Shown here in pieces: positions 16,374-24,012 of a stretch of DNA of 26,101 nt (positions within the stretch are counted from its first letter, which is position 1; every line of letters starts with the position of its first letter). The DNA lies in assembly GCA_964633205.1 (NCBI GenBank), contig CAZWFN010000089.1, positions 1-26,101 of the forward strand. The letters run 5' to 3'. The position numbers and the translations under genes were made by a program. The notes under the pieces are model-generated. The model searched no databases. It saw nothing but the letters and a program-made list of their open reading frames with translations, and was not told where the DNA came from. Origin of the DNA: CAYVQE01 sp964633205. Lineage in GTDB: Bacteria > Myxococcota > B64-G9.

Positions 16374-16465
16374 TCACAGCGCTGCTACCGCCGCAACCAA
16401 AGCCAAGAGCAGTACCATTCCAACAGAGCTGACGCTATCGAAGCAGTTTCTGCGGAGGAATGGTA
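16374..16465 (+). repeat. inverted repeat copy A (92 bp)
   Basis: Starts TCACAGCGCTGCTACCGCC and ends GCGGAGGAATGGTA. It matches the reverse complement of 18458-18552 except for a 3-base gap and about four substitutions. Inside, TACCATTCC (16413-16421) pairs with GGAATGGTA (16457-16465) around a smaller GCAGtttCTGC hairpin. On the minus strand 16418-16374 could encode MVLLLALVAAVAAL, pointing away from the enclosed genes. Confidence 0.88.
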
Positions 16466-16476
16466 TATAGTTATCG

Positions 16477-16510
16477 CACCTCCGTCCCCCGGTTCTCCCC
16501 CGGTTCTCCC
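16477..16510 (+). repeat. GGTTCTC-rich short repeat tract, copy 2
   Basis: CACCTCCGTCCCC (16477-16489) followed by two CGGTTCTCCC units. It repeats the arrangement seen at 15355-15400. Confidence 0.5.
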
Positions 16511-16546
16511 AAGTCCCCCGAGTCGAAGGCGCGGTCGCCCCCGGGT

Positions 16547-16876
16547 TCAGTGTCCGAGCTTCTTGAGGCGGGTGACGAAGGTCCACCAACCGAACTCGAG
16601 CGGGAAGTAGATGGCGAGGACAATCAAGGTCACCGTTGTCCAGTCGGCGTCGGTTGCCGGCCCCACGATCAGCACGACAGCCAAGACCAAGGCCACGATG
16701 GCGACGAACTGAAACAAAACGTATGGAGTCGGCTGCACATTGTCTTGACCACAATGGCCGCAGGTGACGATCGGAGAAAGCTGCGGACGCCACATATTGC
16801 GGAAGATGTTCTTCAAGAAGCTCACCCAATAACGACCGTATTGGATACTCCGGCCGCAACCAGCGCAATCAGCCAT
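16547..16876 (-). CDS. small zinc-ribbon membrane protein
   Basis: Product of 109 residues. Cys4-x2-Cys7 and Cys39-x2-Cys42 form a likely zinc ribbon with a basic linker (LKNIFRNMWR). Two hydrophobic segments follow, about 52-73 (YVLFQFVAIVALVLAVVLIV) and 81-100 (TVTLIVLAIYFPLEFGWWTF). The topology suggests a cytoplasmic ribbon anchored to the membrane. GGAG precedes the ATG at 16876. The gene is visibly less GC-rich than the surrounding core genes, which supports acquisition by transfer. It lies about 100 bases downstream of the lyase-like gene on the same strand, within the same inverted-repeat boundaries. I do not recognise a family with a known role. Confidence 0.75.
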   Translation of the reverse strand: MADCAGCGRSIQYGRYWVSFLKNIFRNMWRPQLSPIVTCGHCGQDNVQPTPYVLFQFVAIVALVLAVVLIVGPATDADWTTVTLIVLAIYFPLEFGWWTFVTRLKKLGH

Positions 16877-16981
16877 GTTGACTCCGATTCAGCAAAACCC
16901 GACCGCCTCGCCAGTTGCCGAAGATGGAGGAGTTGGGGACGTACCAACGAACCGCCGTTGCTGACGAAGGCCGGTCGGGCC

Positions 16982-18406
16982 TCAGGGGCGCGGGCCGACC
17001 GGGGCCACGCAGCTGTAGCCGTCGGCTCCGATGTGATCGCCTCGATGGCGCGAGAGGATGCGCACCGGGCCCATGAACAACTCCAGGTGATCGACGCCTT
17101 CGTCCAGCGAGGCCTCGATGGCCTCGTTGTCGCGCCAGGAGCCGTGATACATGCCCAGCTTGATCATGGCGCCGTAGGGATGATCCTTGTTCTCCGGGTT
17201 CTCGAAGGTGTTGCCGCCGGCGCTGCTGTAGTACTGGACGCCGTCGATCCACAGCTCGGTCAAGCCCGCACCGCCGGACTCGGTGTCCCAGACCACATGC
17301 AGCACGAAATCGTACCAGCGACCGGCTTCGGGTTTGACGTCGGTGATGGCCACCTCGGCATCCATGCCGTCGTCGGGAAAGTAGCGGTGCAAGACGAACT
17401 CGTCGCAGGCGTCGCCGGGACAGCGGTCGGCGTCGGGATACTCGGTGGGATTCCACAGCCGCAGGTCGATCGGCGCGGCCCCGTAGCCCACGTGGCACTG
17501 CAGGAACTTGGTGCTGGCCGTGTCGCCGGCGATGAAGTCGGGCGGGTAGTAGTAGGACCAGCCGATCCACTCCTCGCTGCGCAGCGGCTTGTCCGGAGCC
17601 CAGCCCACCGTCTGGCCGTCGTGGAACTGGTAGGCCTCGTAGATCTCGGCGCGGAAGTTGCCATCGTGGTCGCCGGGATCGTCGGGCGGCGGCCAGGGAT
17701 TGCGCGGATCGATGTAGAAGCGCAGGCTCTTGGTGCCGGGCTCGCGCAGCCGATCGCCGGCGCTGACCACCGACAGCGAGCCGGGGTCGTGCTCGATGTT
17801 GGTGCCCCAGTGGTGATCGGAGAAGTAGCCGCCCGCGATGACCCCATCTTCGAGTTCGGTCCAGTCGTAGACCCGCAGCCCGCTGCAATCCGGGGGGTCG
17901 CCCACGCACTCCCCGTCGATACAAGTCTGCTGCGCTTCGGCGCAGTCCCGGGTGTCCGACCATTCGCCCTGGGCGCAGGTCTGGACGACGTCCGCCCGGC
18001 AACGGCGCTCGCCTTCGATACAGACGGGCTCGGACACACAGCGGGCCCGGCCGTCGACGATCTCGCAGTGCTGCCCGGCGGCCTGACAATCGACGCCGTC
18101 GACCCACTGCCCTTGCTCACAGGTCTGTACCCGGTCTGCCTGGCAGCGGCTGTCTCCGTCGCTGCAGCCGAGCGGGAGCACGCATTGGGCCTGCCCGGCG
18201 ACGACGCCGCACAGCGCATCGACCGTCGCGCAGTCCGTGGTGTCACTCCAAGCGCCTGCCGCACAGCGTTGGACCGTGGTTGCCCGACAGCGCGTCTCGC
18301 CGTCGACGCAGGTCGTATCCTGCCCACCGCCGCCGGCGCCGGAACAGCAGCTGAGGCCGACGCCGGTGCCGAGCGCGCAACATGCGATACAGAGCCACCT
18401 GTTCAT
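16982..18406 (-). CDS. secreted polysaccharide lyase-like protein with cysteine-rich N-terminal repeats
   Basis: Product of 474 residues. The N-terminus (MNRWLCIACCALGTGVGLSC) is an export signal. The two cysteines at 20-21 may be lipidated but the lipobox is poor. Three repeats at about 33-75, 81-123 and 129-167 share C-x-x-G-x-x-(R/T)-C-x-A-x-x-V-Q-x-C-x-x-G-x-W. From about 176 to the end there is a jelly-roll of the heparin lyase I-like (PF14099-type) group: KSLRFYID, NFRAEIYEAYQF, WIGWSYYYPPDF, FLQCHVGYGA, GRWYDFVLHVVWD, LTELWIDGVQYY and GAMIKLGMYHGSW. Family members cleave uronic-acid polysaccharides by elimination or bind them; activity here is inferred. AAGGTGAT precedes the ATG. The gene sits between inverted repeats with the zinc-ribbon gene. 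Confidence 0.8.
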   Translation of the reverse strand: MNRWLCIACCALGTGVGLSCCSGAGGGGQDTTCVDGETRCRATTVQRCAAGAWSDTTDCATVDALCGVVAGQAQCVLPLGCSDGDSRCQADRVQTCEQGQWVDGVDCQAAGQHCEIVDGRARCVSEPVCIEGERRCRADVVQTCAQGEWSDTRDCAEAQQTCIDGECVGDPPDCSGLRVYDWTELEDGVIAGGYFSDHHWGTNIEHDPGSLSVVSAGDRLREPGTKSLRFYIDPRNPWPPPDDPGDHDGNFRAEIYEAYQFHDGQTVGWAPDKPLRSEEWIGWSYYYPPDFIAGDTASTKFLQCHVGYGAAPIDLRLWNPTEYPDADRCPGDACDEFVLHRYFPDDGMDAEVAITDVKPEAGRWYDFVLHVVWDTESGGAGLTELWIDGVQYYSSAGGNTFENPENKDHPYGAMIKLGMYHGSWRDNEAIEASLDEGVDHLELFMGPVRILSRHRGDHIGADGYSCVAPVGPRP

Positions 18407-18457
18407 GTATCACCTTGCCTTCTCGTCGAATGCCTGGATGTACTCACGCCATCAGTG

Positions 18458-18552
18458 TACCATTCCTCCGCAGAAACTGCTTCGATAGCGTATTCAACTC
18501 TGGTGGAATGGTACTGCTCTTGGCTTTGGTTGCGGCGGTAGCAGCGCTGTGA
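18458..18552 (-). repeat. inverted repeat copy B (95 bp)
   Basis: This is the reverse-complement partner of 16374-16465, about 95% identical. TACCATTCC (18458-18466) pairs with GGAATGGTA (18505-18513). The + strand from 18508 to 18552 reads MVLLLALVAAVAAL and stop, exactly as in copy A, again directed away from the enclosed segment. Confidence 0.88.
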
Positions 18553-18633
18553 TCGACGGCATCTCATGAGTCAAACCCCTGCTCGAATCGGGTGATCCTG
18601 GATTCGCCCGCGATCAGGAGCTATGCTGTCCGG

Positions 18634-19524
18634 ATGGCAGCGCACTGGCACCATCGCGAACGACTGCTCTTGCTGCCCATGGCGGTGCGGGTCGGGGTGA
18701 CCGCCGGCCTGCTCGGCTGCATCGGCCTGCTGGACTGGCTGACCGGCTCCGAGGCGAGCTTCTCGTTGTTCTACCTGCTGCCCGTGCTGACGGCCGGGAT
18801 CCTGATCTCGCGCCGAGCCGGCTTCGTGTTGTCGCTCTCCGGCGCCATCGTCTGGGCCGCGGTCGACATCCTGTCCGGCCACCGGCACACCGTCGTGTGG
18901 ATCCATACCTGGAATACCACGGTACGGCTCTTCTTCTTCCTGATCACCAACGAGCTGGCCTGCAGATCGCTCAGCGTTTATGCGCGGGAGCGGGAGATGG
19001 CCCGGACAGATGCGCTGACCGGGCTCGCCAACATCCGGGTGTTCGAGGAGCGCATCTCCCTGGTGATCGCCCAGGCCCGCCGTGACGAACAACCCTTCAC
19101 GCTGACCTACGTGGACCTCGACCGCTTCAAGCAGGTCAACGACCAATTCGGGCACCTGGAAGGCGATCGGCTGCTCAGGCTGGTCGCCGACACCATCGAT
19201 CGCGAGATCCGCGACACCGACCTCGCGGCCCGCCTCGGCGGTGACGAGTTCGGCATCCTCATGCCCTACACTGACGAATCACAGGCCCGCACGTCGCTGC
19301 AGCGCGTCGCGAGCGTGCTCGACAGCGAAATCGGCAAGTCATGGGGCATAGGCGCCACCTTCGGCGCGGTGACCTTCATCCGGGCGCCCGCAAACGCCCA
19401 CGACGCCATCAGGCTGGCCGACGCCTTGATGTACCGCGGCAAGAAAGGCGAGCCCGGCGGCATCCTGCAACGGAACTGGCCTGACCGGACGCAGGAGAAA
19501 GAACGAGCACCGGGTTGCTCCTGA
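18634..19524 (+). CDS. membrane-bound diguanylate cyclase (GGDEF)
   Basis: Product of 296 residues. Four hydrophobic segments (about 17-35, 42-58, 61-79 and 87-107) form an N-terminal membrane sensor. A short helix follows, then a complete GGDEF domain: ARTDALTGLANIRVFEERI, LTYVDLDRFKQVNDQFGH, and the active-site loop GGDEF at 202-206. The product inhibition site RDTD is at 193-196, the standard five residues before it. It should make cyclic di-GMP from two GTP and be feedback inhibited. The start is uncertain: the ATG at 18634 has AGGAG 13 bases upstream, and a GTG at 18592 is in frame with little support. A weak TATGCT box at 18622-18627 would place transcription start at this ATG. The gene begins just outside copy B of the inverted repeat. 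Confidence 0.9.
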   Translation: MAAHWHHRERLLLLPMAVRVGVTAGLLGCIGLLDWLTGSEASFSLFYLLPVLTAGILISRRAGFVLSLSGAIVWAAVDILSGHRHTVVWIHTWNTTVRLFFFLITNELACRSLSVYAREREMARTDALTGLANIRVFEERISLVIAQARRDEQPFTLTYVDLDRFKQVNDQFGHLEGDRLLRLVADTIDREIRDTDLAARLGGDEFGILMPYTDESQARTSLQRVASVLDSEIGKSWGIGATFGAVTFIRAPANAHDAIRLADALMYRGKKGEPGGILQRNWPDRTQEKERAPGCS

Positions 19525-19622
19525 TGGGGAATCGTTGGACCGGATGCTAGAAACGGCTTCAAGGCGAAGTCCTTTCGATCGGTGAACTCGTAGCTCGAGG
19601 CCGCCTGTAGCACCGGTCATTA

Positions 19623-21143
19623 TCACTCGGCGCCCGCATCCGAGCGGCAGCGGGCGGCCAGGGCGGCGGTGGGCAGATCCGCAAGCGCCCGGCAAAAGGC
19701 TTGGCGGGCACAGTCGGGGCGGCCGGCTGCGCTGCAGCTCAGGCCGCGTTCGATCCAGGCGCGCGGGTTGCGCGGGTCGCGCGCCACCGCCCGCCGGGAG
19801 TGCTGCAGCGCCGGGGCCAGGTCGCCGGCGGCGCGGGCGGCGGTGGCCCGGGAGCGGGCCAGCTCCGAGGCCAGCCGCTGGCCCAGCGGCCACATGCCTG
19901 CCGCCAGCGCCAGCCACAGCAGCGCGCCGGCCGGCCAGGGCACACTCCAGCGCACCGGGCCCAGCCGGCTGCCCAGCGCCAGCGCCACCAGGGCCAGGCA
20001 GGGTGCGAAGAACAACACCGGCGCGGCCAGCCCGCCGACTGCGGCCGCGGCCAACACCCCCAGCGCCGGGCCGCGCCAGCGGGCCCGGGCGGCCGGGCGC
20101 AGCAGGGCCAGCGCCAGCAGCCACGCCACCAGCAGCGCGCCGGCCGGGCCCCAGTCGCACAGCAGCTCGACCGCATCGGCGTGGGCGTGGCGCAGGTCGC
20201 TGGCGAAATGGGCCTGCTGCGGATGCGCCGCCAGGTAGGCCCGCTGCCAGTGCGGCCAGCGGCGGGCGAAGCCCTCGGGGCCGTGGCCGGGCCCCATCAG
20301 ATCGCCGGCGTTGTGCAGCGCCACCCGCCAGATGTACAGCCGCCCGGCCGCGGTGCCGCCGGGTGCGTGTAAATCGTCCAGCCGCTCGGCCAGCCGGGCG
20401 CGGCCGGCCGCAGCATCCAGCCCGGCGCCCAGCCCGGCGCCGGCGGCCAGCGCCAGCAGCAGCGCCGCCAGGCCGCGCCGGCGCAGCCAGGCCGGCAGGC
20501 CCACCAGGCCCATGACCCAAGCGGCGCGGCTGCCGCTCAGCAGCAGCGCCCCGGCCAGCAGCGCCAGCCCGACCCGGCCCCACCAGCGGCCGCGGCCCGG
20601 CCGCTGCTCGCGCGCGGCCGCCCGATCGCCGACCCAGGGCAGCAGCAGCGCCAGCGCGCAGCCGAACAGCCCAGGGTTGCCCAGCGTGCCCACCACCCGC
20701 CGGCCGCCGAAGGCATCGAGCCCGGCGTTGAACACCTCCAGCCCGGCCGCCTGCAACCAGGCCAGCGCGGCCAGGCCCACCCCCAGCCGCGCCAGCCAGG
20801 GCCGCAGCGCGCGGGCGCTCAGCGGCCGTGCCAGCCAGACCAGCGCCACCGCCGCCAGCCAGCCGGCCCAGCCCTCCACCCGGGCCGCCGTCTCGGCCGG
20901 GCGCAGCAGCAGCAGGGCCACGGCCGCCAGGGCCAGCCCGACGCTGACCGCATCGGGCGCCAGCCGCCGGCGCCACCAGACCGCAACGCCCAGCCCCAGC
21001 GCGCCGATCAGCCAGACCACCTGCTTGGGCAGATCCAGCCGATCGGTCGCCGGCCACCAGAACAGCAGCACGGCCGCGACCAGCGCCACCAGCCACGGCG
21101 CCAGACCCGCCTTCGGCGCGCTCAGCGCATCATCGGTCGCCAT
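19623..21143 (-). CDS. O-antigen ligase / polymerase family protein with C-terminal TPR
   Basis: Product of 506 residues with roughly a dozen hydrophobic segments, starting LAPWLVALVAAVLLFWW. The central part carries the Wzy_C signature: LLLSGSRAAWVMGLVGLPAW, then a large periplasmic loop with MGPGHGPEGFARRWPHW and HADAVELLCDWGPAGALLV. The last corresponds to the H-x3-L-x4-x-x-G motif that typifies WaaL/Wzy enzymes. The C-terminal 75 residues (LAPALQHSRRAVARDPRNPR, IERGLSCSAAGRPDCARQAF) are a tetratricopeptide-like tail. The protein should join or polymerise glycan on a lipid carrier in the inner membrane, or O-glycosylate proteins. GGAG precedes the ATG at 21143. No other polysaccharide gene adjoins it. 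Confidence 0.85.
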   Translation of the reverse strand: MATDDALSAPKAGLAPWLVALVAAVLLFWWPATDRLDLPKQVVWLIGALGLGVAVWWRRRLAPDAVSVGLALAAVALLLLRPAETAARVEGWAGWLAAVALVWLARPLSARALRPWLARLGVGLAALAWLQAAGLEVFNAGLDAFGGRRVVGTLGNPGLFGCALALLLPWVGDRAAAREQRPGRGRWWGRVGLALLAGALLLSGSRAAWVMGLVGLPAWLRRRGLAALLLALAAGAGLGAGLDAAAGRARLAERLDDLHAPGGTAAGRLYIWRVALHNAGDLMGPGHGPEGFARRWPHWQRAYLAAHPQQAHFASDLRHAHADAVELLCDWGPAGALLVAWLLALALLRPAARARWRGPALGVLAAAAVGGLAAPVLFFAPCLALVALALGSRLGPVRWSVPWPAGALLWLALAAGMWPLGQRLASELARSRATAARAAGDLAPALQHSRRAVARDPRNPRAWIERGLSCSAAGRPDCARQAFCRALADLPTAALAARCRSDAGAE

Positions 21144-21388
21144 CGCCACTCCGGCTCGACCCGCCCTGCCGCTCGGGCCGACGCAGCCCATTCGACCTTG
21201 GCCTCGGGGGCTGTCGCCAAACGAAGTGCTTGGCAGAGGATCCGGCCGGAATCGGGGCCATGCGGGCTGCATTGGGCCGCCGGGCTTCGAATGGCGACAC
21301 GCTCCACGTGGCCGGGCCAAGCTGCGGTCGGGGATGATTCGGACGCATCGGCACGGGCCCCGAAGCGCCGGCCGCCGGCCGGCCGCGC

Positions 21389-23179
21389 TCAGCGCGGCAC
21401 CGGGGCGATGCGCAGCTCGGCCGCGTAGCCGCCCGTGCCCTGCGGCGGGCCGCTCAGCAGGGCCACCCAGCGGCCGTCCGGCGACAGGCAGGCGCGTACC
21501 GGACCACTCTGACCGGAGCGGCCAGAGAACTGGAACAGCCCCTGGGGCGCCAGCCCCCAGCGCTGCCCGGTGCGCTGGAGCACGAAGCCATGCTCGGCGA
21601 CCCCGATCAGCCGGGCCCCGCCGACCTGCTGCCGGCACTGCGACCGCGCGTACTCGTCCGGGGTCTTCCAGGAAGAGACCTCGCGCAGCTCGCCGATGGG
21701 CTCGACCGCGCCGCTGTCGGGATCGATCAGGCTCCAGCGCTCATACTCTGGAAAGCCCACGTAGGCCAGCACCCTGCCGTCGCGCGCCAGCAGGGTGCGG
21801 TGGATGCCCTTGAGCCGGCCGATGCGGCGCACCGGCGCCTGCGGGCGCGCCGGCGCGGTGTAGAGGCCGGGCTCGCCGTCCTCGTAGCGCGAGTGGCCCC
21901 AGCCCACGCTGTCCTTGCCCAGCCAGAAGGGATGGTAGCCCTGGCCGCCGAACACGTGGATGCTCTTGCCGCCGATGCCGAGCACCCAGATGCCCAGCGA
22001 ATCGCGGTGCCGGGCGATGGCCTCATCGTGGCCGTAGTAGGAGTAGGCCGCGTTGACCACCACCCGCCGGCTGTCGGGCGACCAGGCCAGCGACGGCGTC
22101 GAGCCGTGCAGCCGCAGCCGGGCCTGCGGCTGGACAAAGGCCGTCAGCGGCTCGCCGGCCGCCTGCGGCTGCAAGCCGGCCAGACCGTGCCCGCCCGAGC
22201 CGCCATGGCCGCGCCGGCCCAGACCCCCGCTATCGCCCGCCTGCGGCTGGCCCCCGGCGGCAGCAGCGCCCGCGGACAGGCGCCGGGCGCGGGAGCGCGC
22301 CTGGGCGGCGCCGGGTACGCGCAGCACCCGCAATTTATAGGCCTGCGGCTTTTCGGTGCGCGCCAGGTAGGCCAGGTGGCGGCCGTCCGGCGACAGGCAG
22401 GGCGCCACCGGCCCGGTCCAGCGCTGATCGACATAGCGATGGCGGAAGATCCAGGCCTTGGGTCCGGCCAGCCGGTAGGTCCGCCCGCCGAGGCGCAACA
22501 GCACGCGGCCGGCCGCGTCGAGACCGGCCGTGACCCGACCGGCCTGCTGATGGCACTGGGGTACGATGTGCTCGGCGGGCGTGTCCCAGGAGCCGGGCTG
22601 CGGGCCGGAATCGCCACCGAGATCGATGTATCCCAGCTTGCCGCTGTCCGCATCGAGCCGTTTCCAGCCGCCGCGGGTATAGACCAGCAGCCCACCGTCC
22701 GGGGTGGGATGGGCCCGGTGGGCGGACTTGATCCCGGGAACCGGCTTCGGCTCGGCACCGGGGCGGGCGGCGGCCAGAAACACCCCGCCGCGCTCGCCGG
22801 TGTAGTAGTCGTTGACCCAGCCGACCATCTGCTTGCCCAGCCAGAAAGGGTGCAGCGCGGTCTGGAAGGCCAGCTTGAAGTGCCGCTTGCTGTAAACGTC
22901 GACCACGTGCACGCCCAATTCTTCGGCGTGCACCTTGCGCAGCTGCTGCGGGCTGTAGACGCCGAAGGCGGCGTTGACAGCCAGCCGGCGGCCGTCGGGC
23001 GACCAGGCCAGCGACGGCGTCGAGCCGTGCAGCCGCAGCTCCACCACCGGCTGCAAGCCGAGCTGCCAGCCCGCCGCTCCGTCCCCGGCCCGCAGTCCGG
23101 CCGCCAGCACCACCCCGGCCGCGATCACCAATGGCACCAGACAACGCCAGCGACGCATGCTCTGCGTTCCGACCTTCAT
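21389..23179 (-). CDS. exported WD40/TolB-like beta-propeller protein with internal duplication
   Basis: Product of 596 residues. The signal sequence is MRRWRCLVPLVIAAGVVLAAGLRA after a short n-region. Two homologous halves begin at about 49 and 352 with LRLHGSTPSLAWSPD(G/S)RR, each followed by V-N-A-A-(F/Y), an HPFWLGK segment, a DPDSG or DADSG turn and a closing CLSPDGR(H/W). They are joined by a Gly/Ala/Gln-rich linker at about 295-345. SPDGR repeats of this kind form TolB-like propeller blades that bind partners; no enzyme motif is seen. GGGAGG precedes the ATG at 23179. A start at 23158 is possible and gives the same signal peptide. A truncated paralogue of the first 94 residues lies upstream at 23464-23748, so the locus has been duplicated repeatedly. 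Confidence 0.8.
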   Translation of the reverse strand: MKVGTQSMRRWRCLVPLVIAAGVVLAAGLRAGDGAAGWQLGLQPVVELRLHGSTPSLAWSPDGRRLAVNAAFGVYSPQQLRKVHAEELGVHVVDVYSKRHFKLAFQTALHPFWLGKQMVGWVNDYYTGERGGVFLAAARPGAEPKPVPGIKSAHRAHPTPDGGLLVYTRGGWKRLDADSGKLGYIDLGGDSGPQPGSWDTPAEHIVPQCHQQAGRVTAGLDAAGRVLLRLGGRTYRLAGPKAWIFRHRYVDQRWTGPVAPCLSPDGRHLAYLARTEKPQAYKLRVLRVPGAAQARSRARRLSAGAAAAGGQPQAGDSGGLGRRGHGGSGGHGLAGLQPQAAGEPLTAFVQPQARLRLHGSTPSLAWSPDSRRVVVNAAYSYYGHDEAIARHRDSLGIWVLGIGGKSIHVFGGQGYHPFWLGKDSVGWGHSRYEDGEPGLYTAPARPQAPVRRIGRLKGIHRTLLARDGRVLAYVGFPEYERWSLIDPDSGAVEPIGELREVSSWKTPDEYARSQCRQQVGGARLIGVAEHGFVLQRTGQRWGLAPQGLFQFSGRSGQSGPVRACLSPDGRWVALLSGPPQGTGGYAAELRIAPVPR

Positions 23180-23311
23180 GGCATCCTCCCGGTTGGATCG
23201 CCCCGGCCGCTGGAGGCGGCTGCCGGCGATCCGGTGAATTCAGCGATCGCGCCGAGGATAGCAGCTCGGCCGGCGCCAGACGAGCCCCAAGTGCCGAAAC
23301 CGGTTTGCCGA

Positions 23312-23340
23312 TTGGACCCGCGGCCCGCCCGTGGTATATC
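23312..23340 (+). promoter_or_regulatory. possible promoter of the truncated forward gene
   Basis: TTGGAC (23312-23317), a 17-base spacer, and TATATC (23335-23340). The ATG at 23347 follows after GGAGCC, so transcription would start at or very near the ATG, as at the first vapB gene. Confidence 0.35.
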
Positions 23341-23346
23341 GGAGCC

Positions 23347-23463
23347 ATGCCCGCGGCCATCGAACCGAACGCCATCGAAGCATTGATCCGCCGCTCCTGG
23401 CTCGCCCTGCTCGAACGCTGCCGGCGCTTGCTGCCGGCCGAGGCGGCCGAGGAGGCGGCCGCT
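23347..23463 (+). pseudogene. truncated gene start, possibly ECF sigma factor region 2
   Basis: About 39 codons from an ATG preceded by GGAG. The peptide begins MPAAIEPNAIEALIRRSW and continues LALLERCRRLLPAEAAEEAA. The helix 'I-R-R-S-W-x-A-L-L-x-x-C-R-R-L-L' followed by 'A-E-E-A-A' resembles the beginning of region 2 of extracytoplasmic-function sigma factors, where 'A-E-D-A-x-Q-E' would come next. That identification is an inference from a very short segment. At about 23463 the reading runs antisense into the propeller fragment and loses meaning. The gene has therefore lost its 3' part. Confidence 0.45.
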
Positions 23464-23748
23464 GCGGACGTCGACCACGTGCACGCCCAGCTCGTCCGCG
23501 TGCAGCTTGCTGAGCTGATGCGGGCTGTAGACGCTGAAGGCGGCGGTGAGCGCCAGCCGGCGGCCGTCGGGCGACCAGGCCAGCGACGACGCCGAGCCGT
23601 GCAAGCGCAACTCGACCACCGATTTCAGGCGCAGCTGCCAGGCCGGTTTGTCGCCGGCCTGCAGCCCGGCCGCCAAGGCCACGCCGGCCGTGACCAGCAT
23701 GGGGAGCAGACCGAACCAGCTGCGCGTCCTCGCTCGTCTCGTTCGCAT
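23464..23748 (-). pseudogene. truncated paralogue of the beta-propeller gene
   Basis: GGGAGGTG precedes the ATG at 23748. Residues 1-94 (signal peptide LLPMLVTAGVALAAGLQAG, then VVELRLHGSASSLAWSPDGR, then YSPHQLSKLHADELGVHVVDV) align almost residue for residue with the start of the 21389-23179 gene. Similarity ends abruptly after VVDV at about 23467. The frame stays open to 23176, but that part is only the antisense of the truncated forward gene and the intergenic region. The remaining 500 residues of the paralogue are missing. If expressed it would be an exported fragment of one propeller blade. Confidence 0.8.
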
Positions 23749-24012
23749 GCGCCACCTCCCGGGGCCCACGTGGGCCGCTCGCGCCGTCTGCGGGCAAGGT
23801 AGCAGGCAATGGCATCGCCTGCTCAGTGACCGCGGCAGGGCGATGGGGGCACGCCTGAGGTGGAGTCCCTCCTCCGGTCTTGTGAAGAATACGATTTGAT
23901 GCTGAGAATAGTATGTTGCGGCGAGATGGATGAACGGATGCAGTGCCGACTCATGAACACACACGGAGCAGAAGGCGAGCCATGGCTCAGGCCGTTCAGG
24001 TCGTCATCGGCG

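Larger units (their letters stand above)
16134..16546. other. 413-bp intergenic region rich in repeats
   Basis: This gap holds, in order: the vapBC palindrome (16143-16168); unassigned sequence; TTGGTTGCGGCGG (about 16278-16290), which also occurs in the inverted repeat, here followed by the hairpin GCGGCggaGCCGC; the G-quadruplex tract (16316-16343); copy A of the inverted repeat (16374-16465); and the second CACCTCCGTCCCC / GGTTCTCC tract (16477-16510). No ordinary protein gene is seen. Confidence 0.6.

Noticed and set aside
16374..16465. Integron attC site
   Set aside because: The size and folding fit, but the core sites RYYYAAC and GTTRRRY are not at the ends and no integrase is present.
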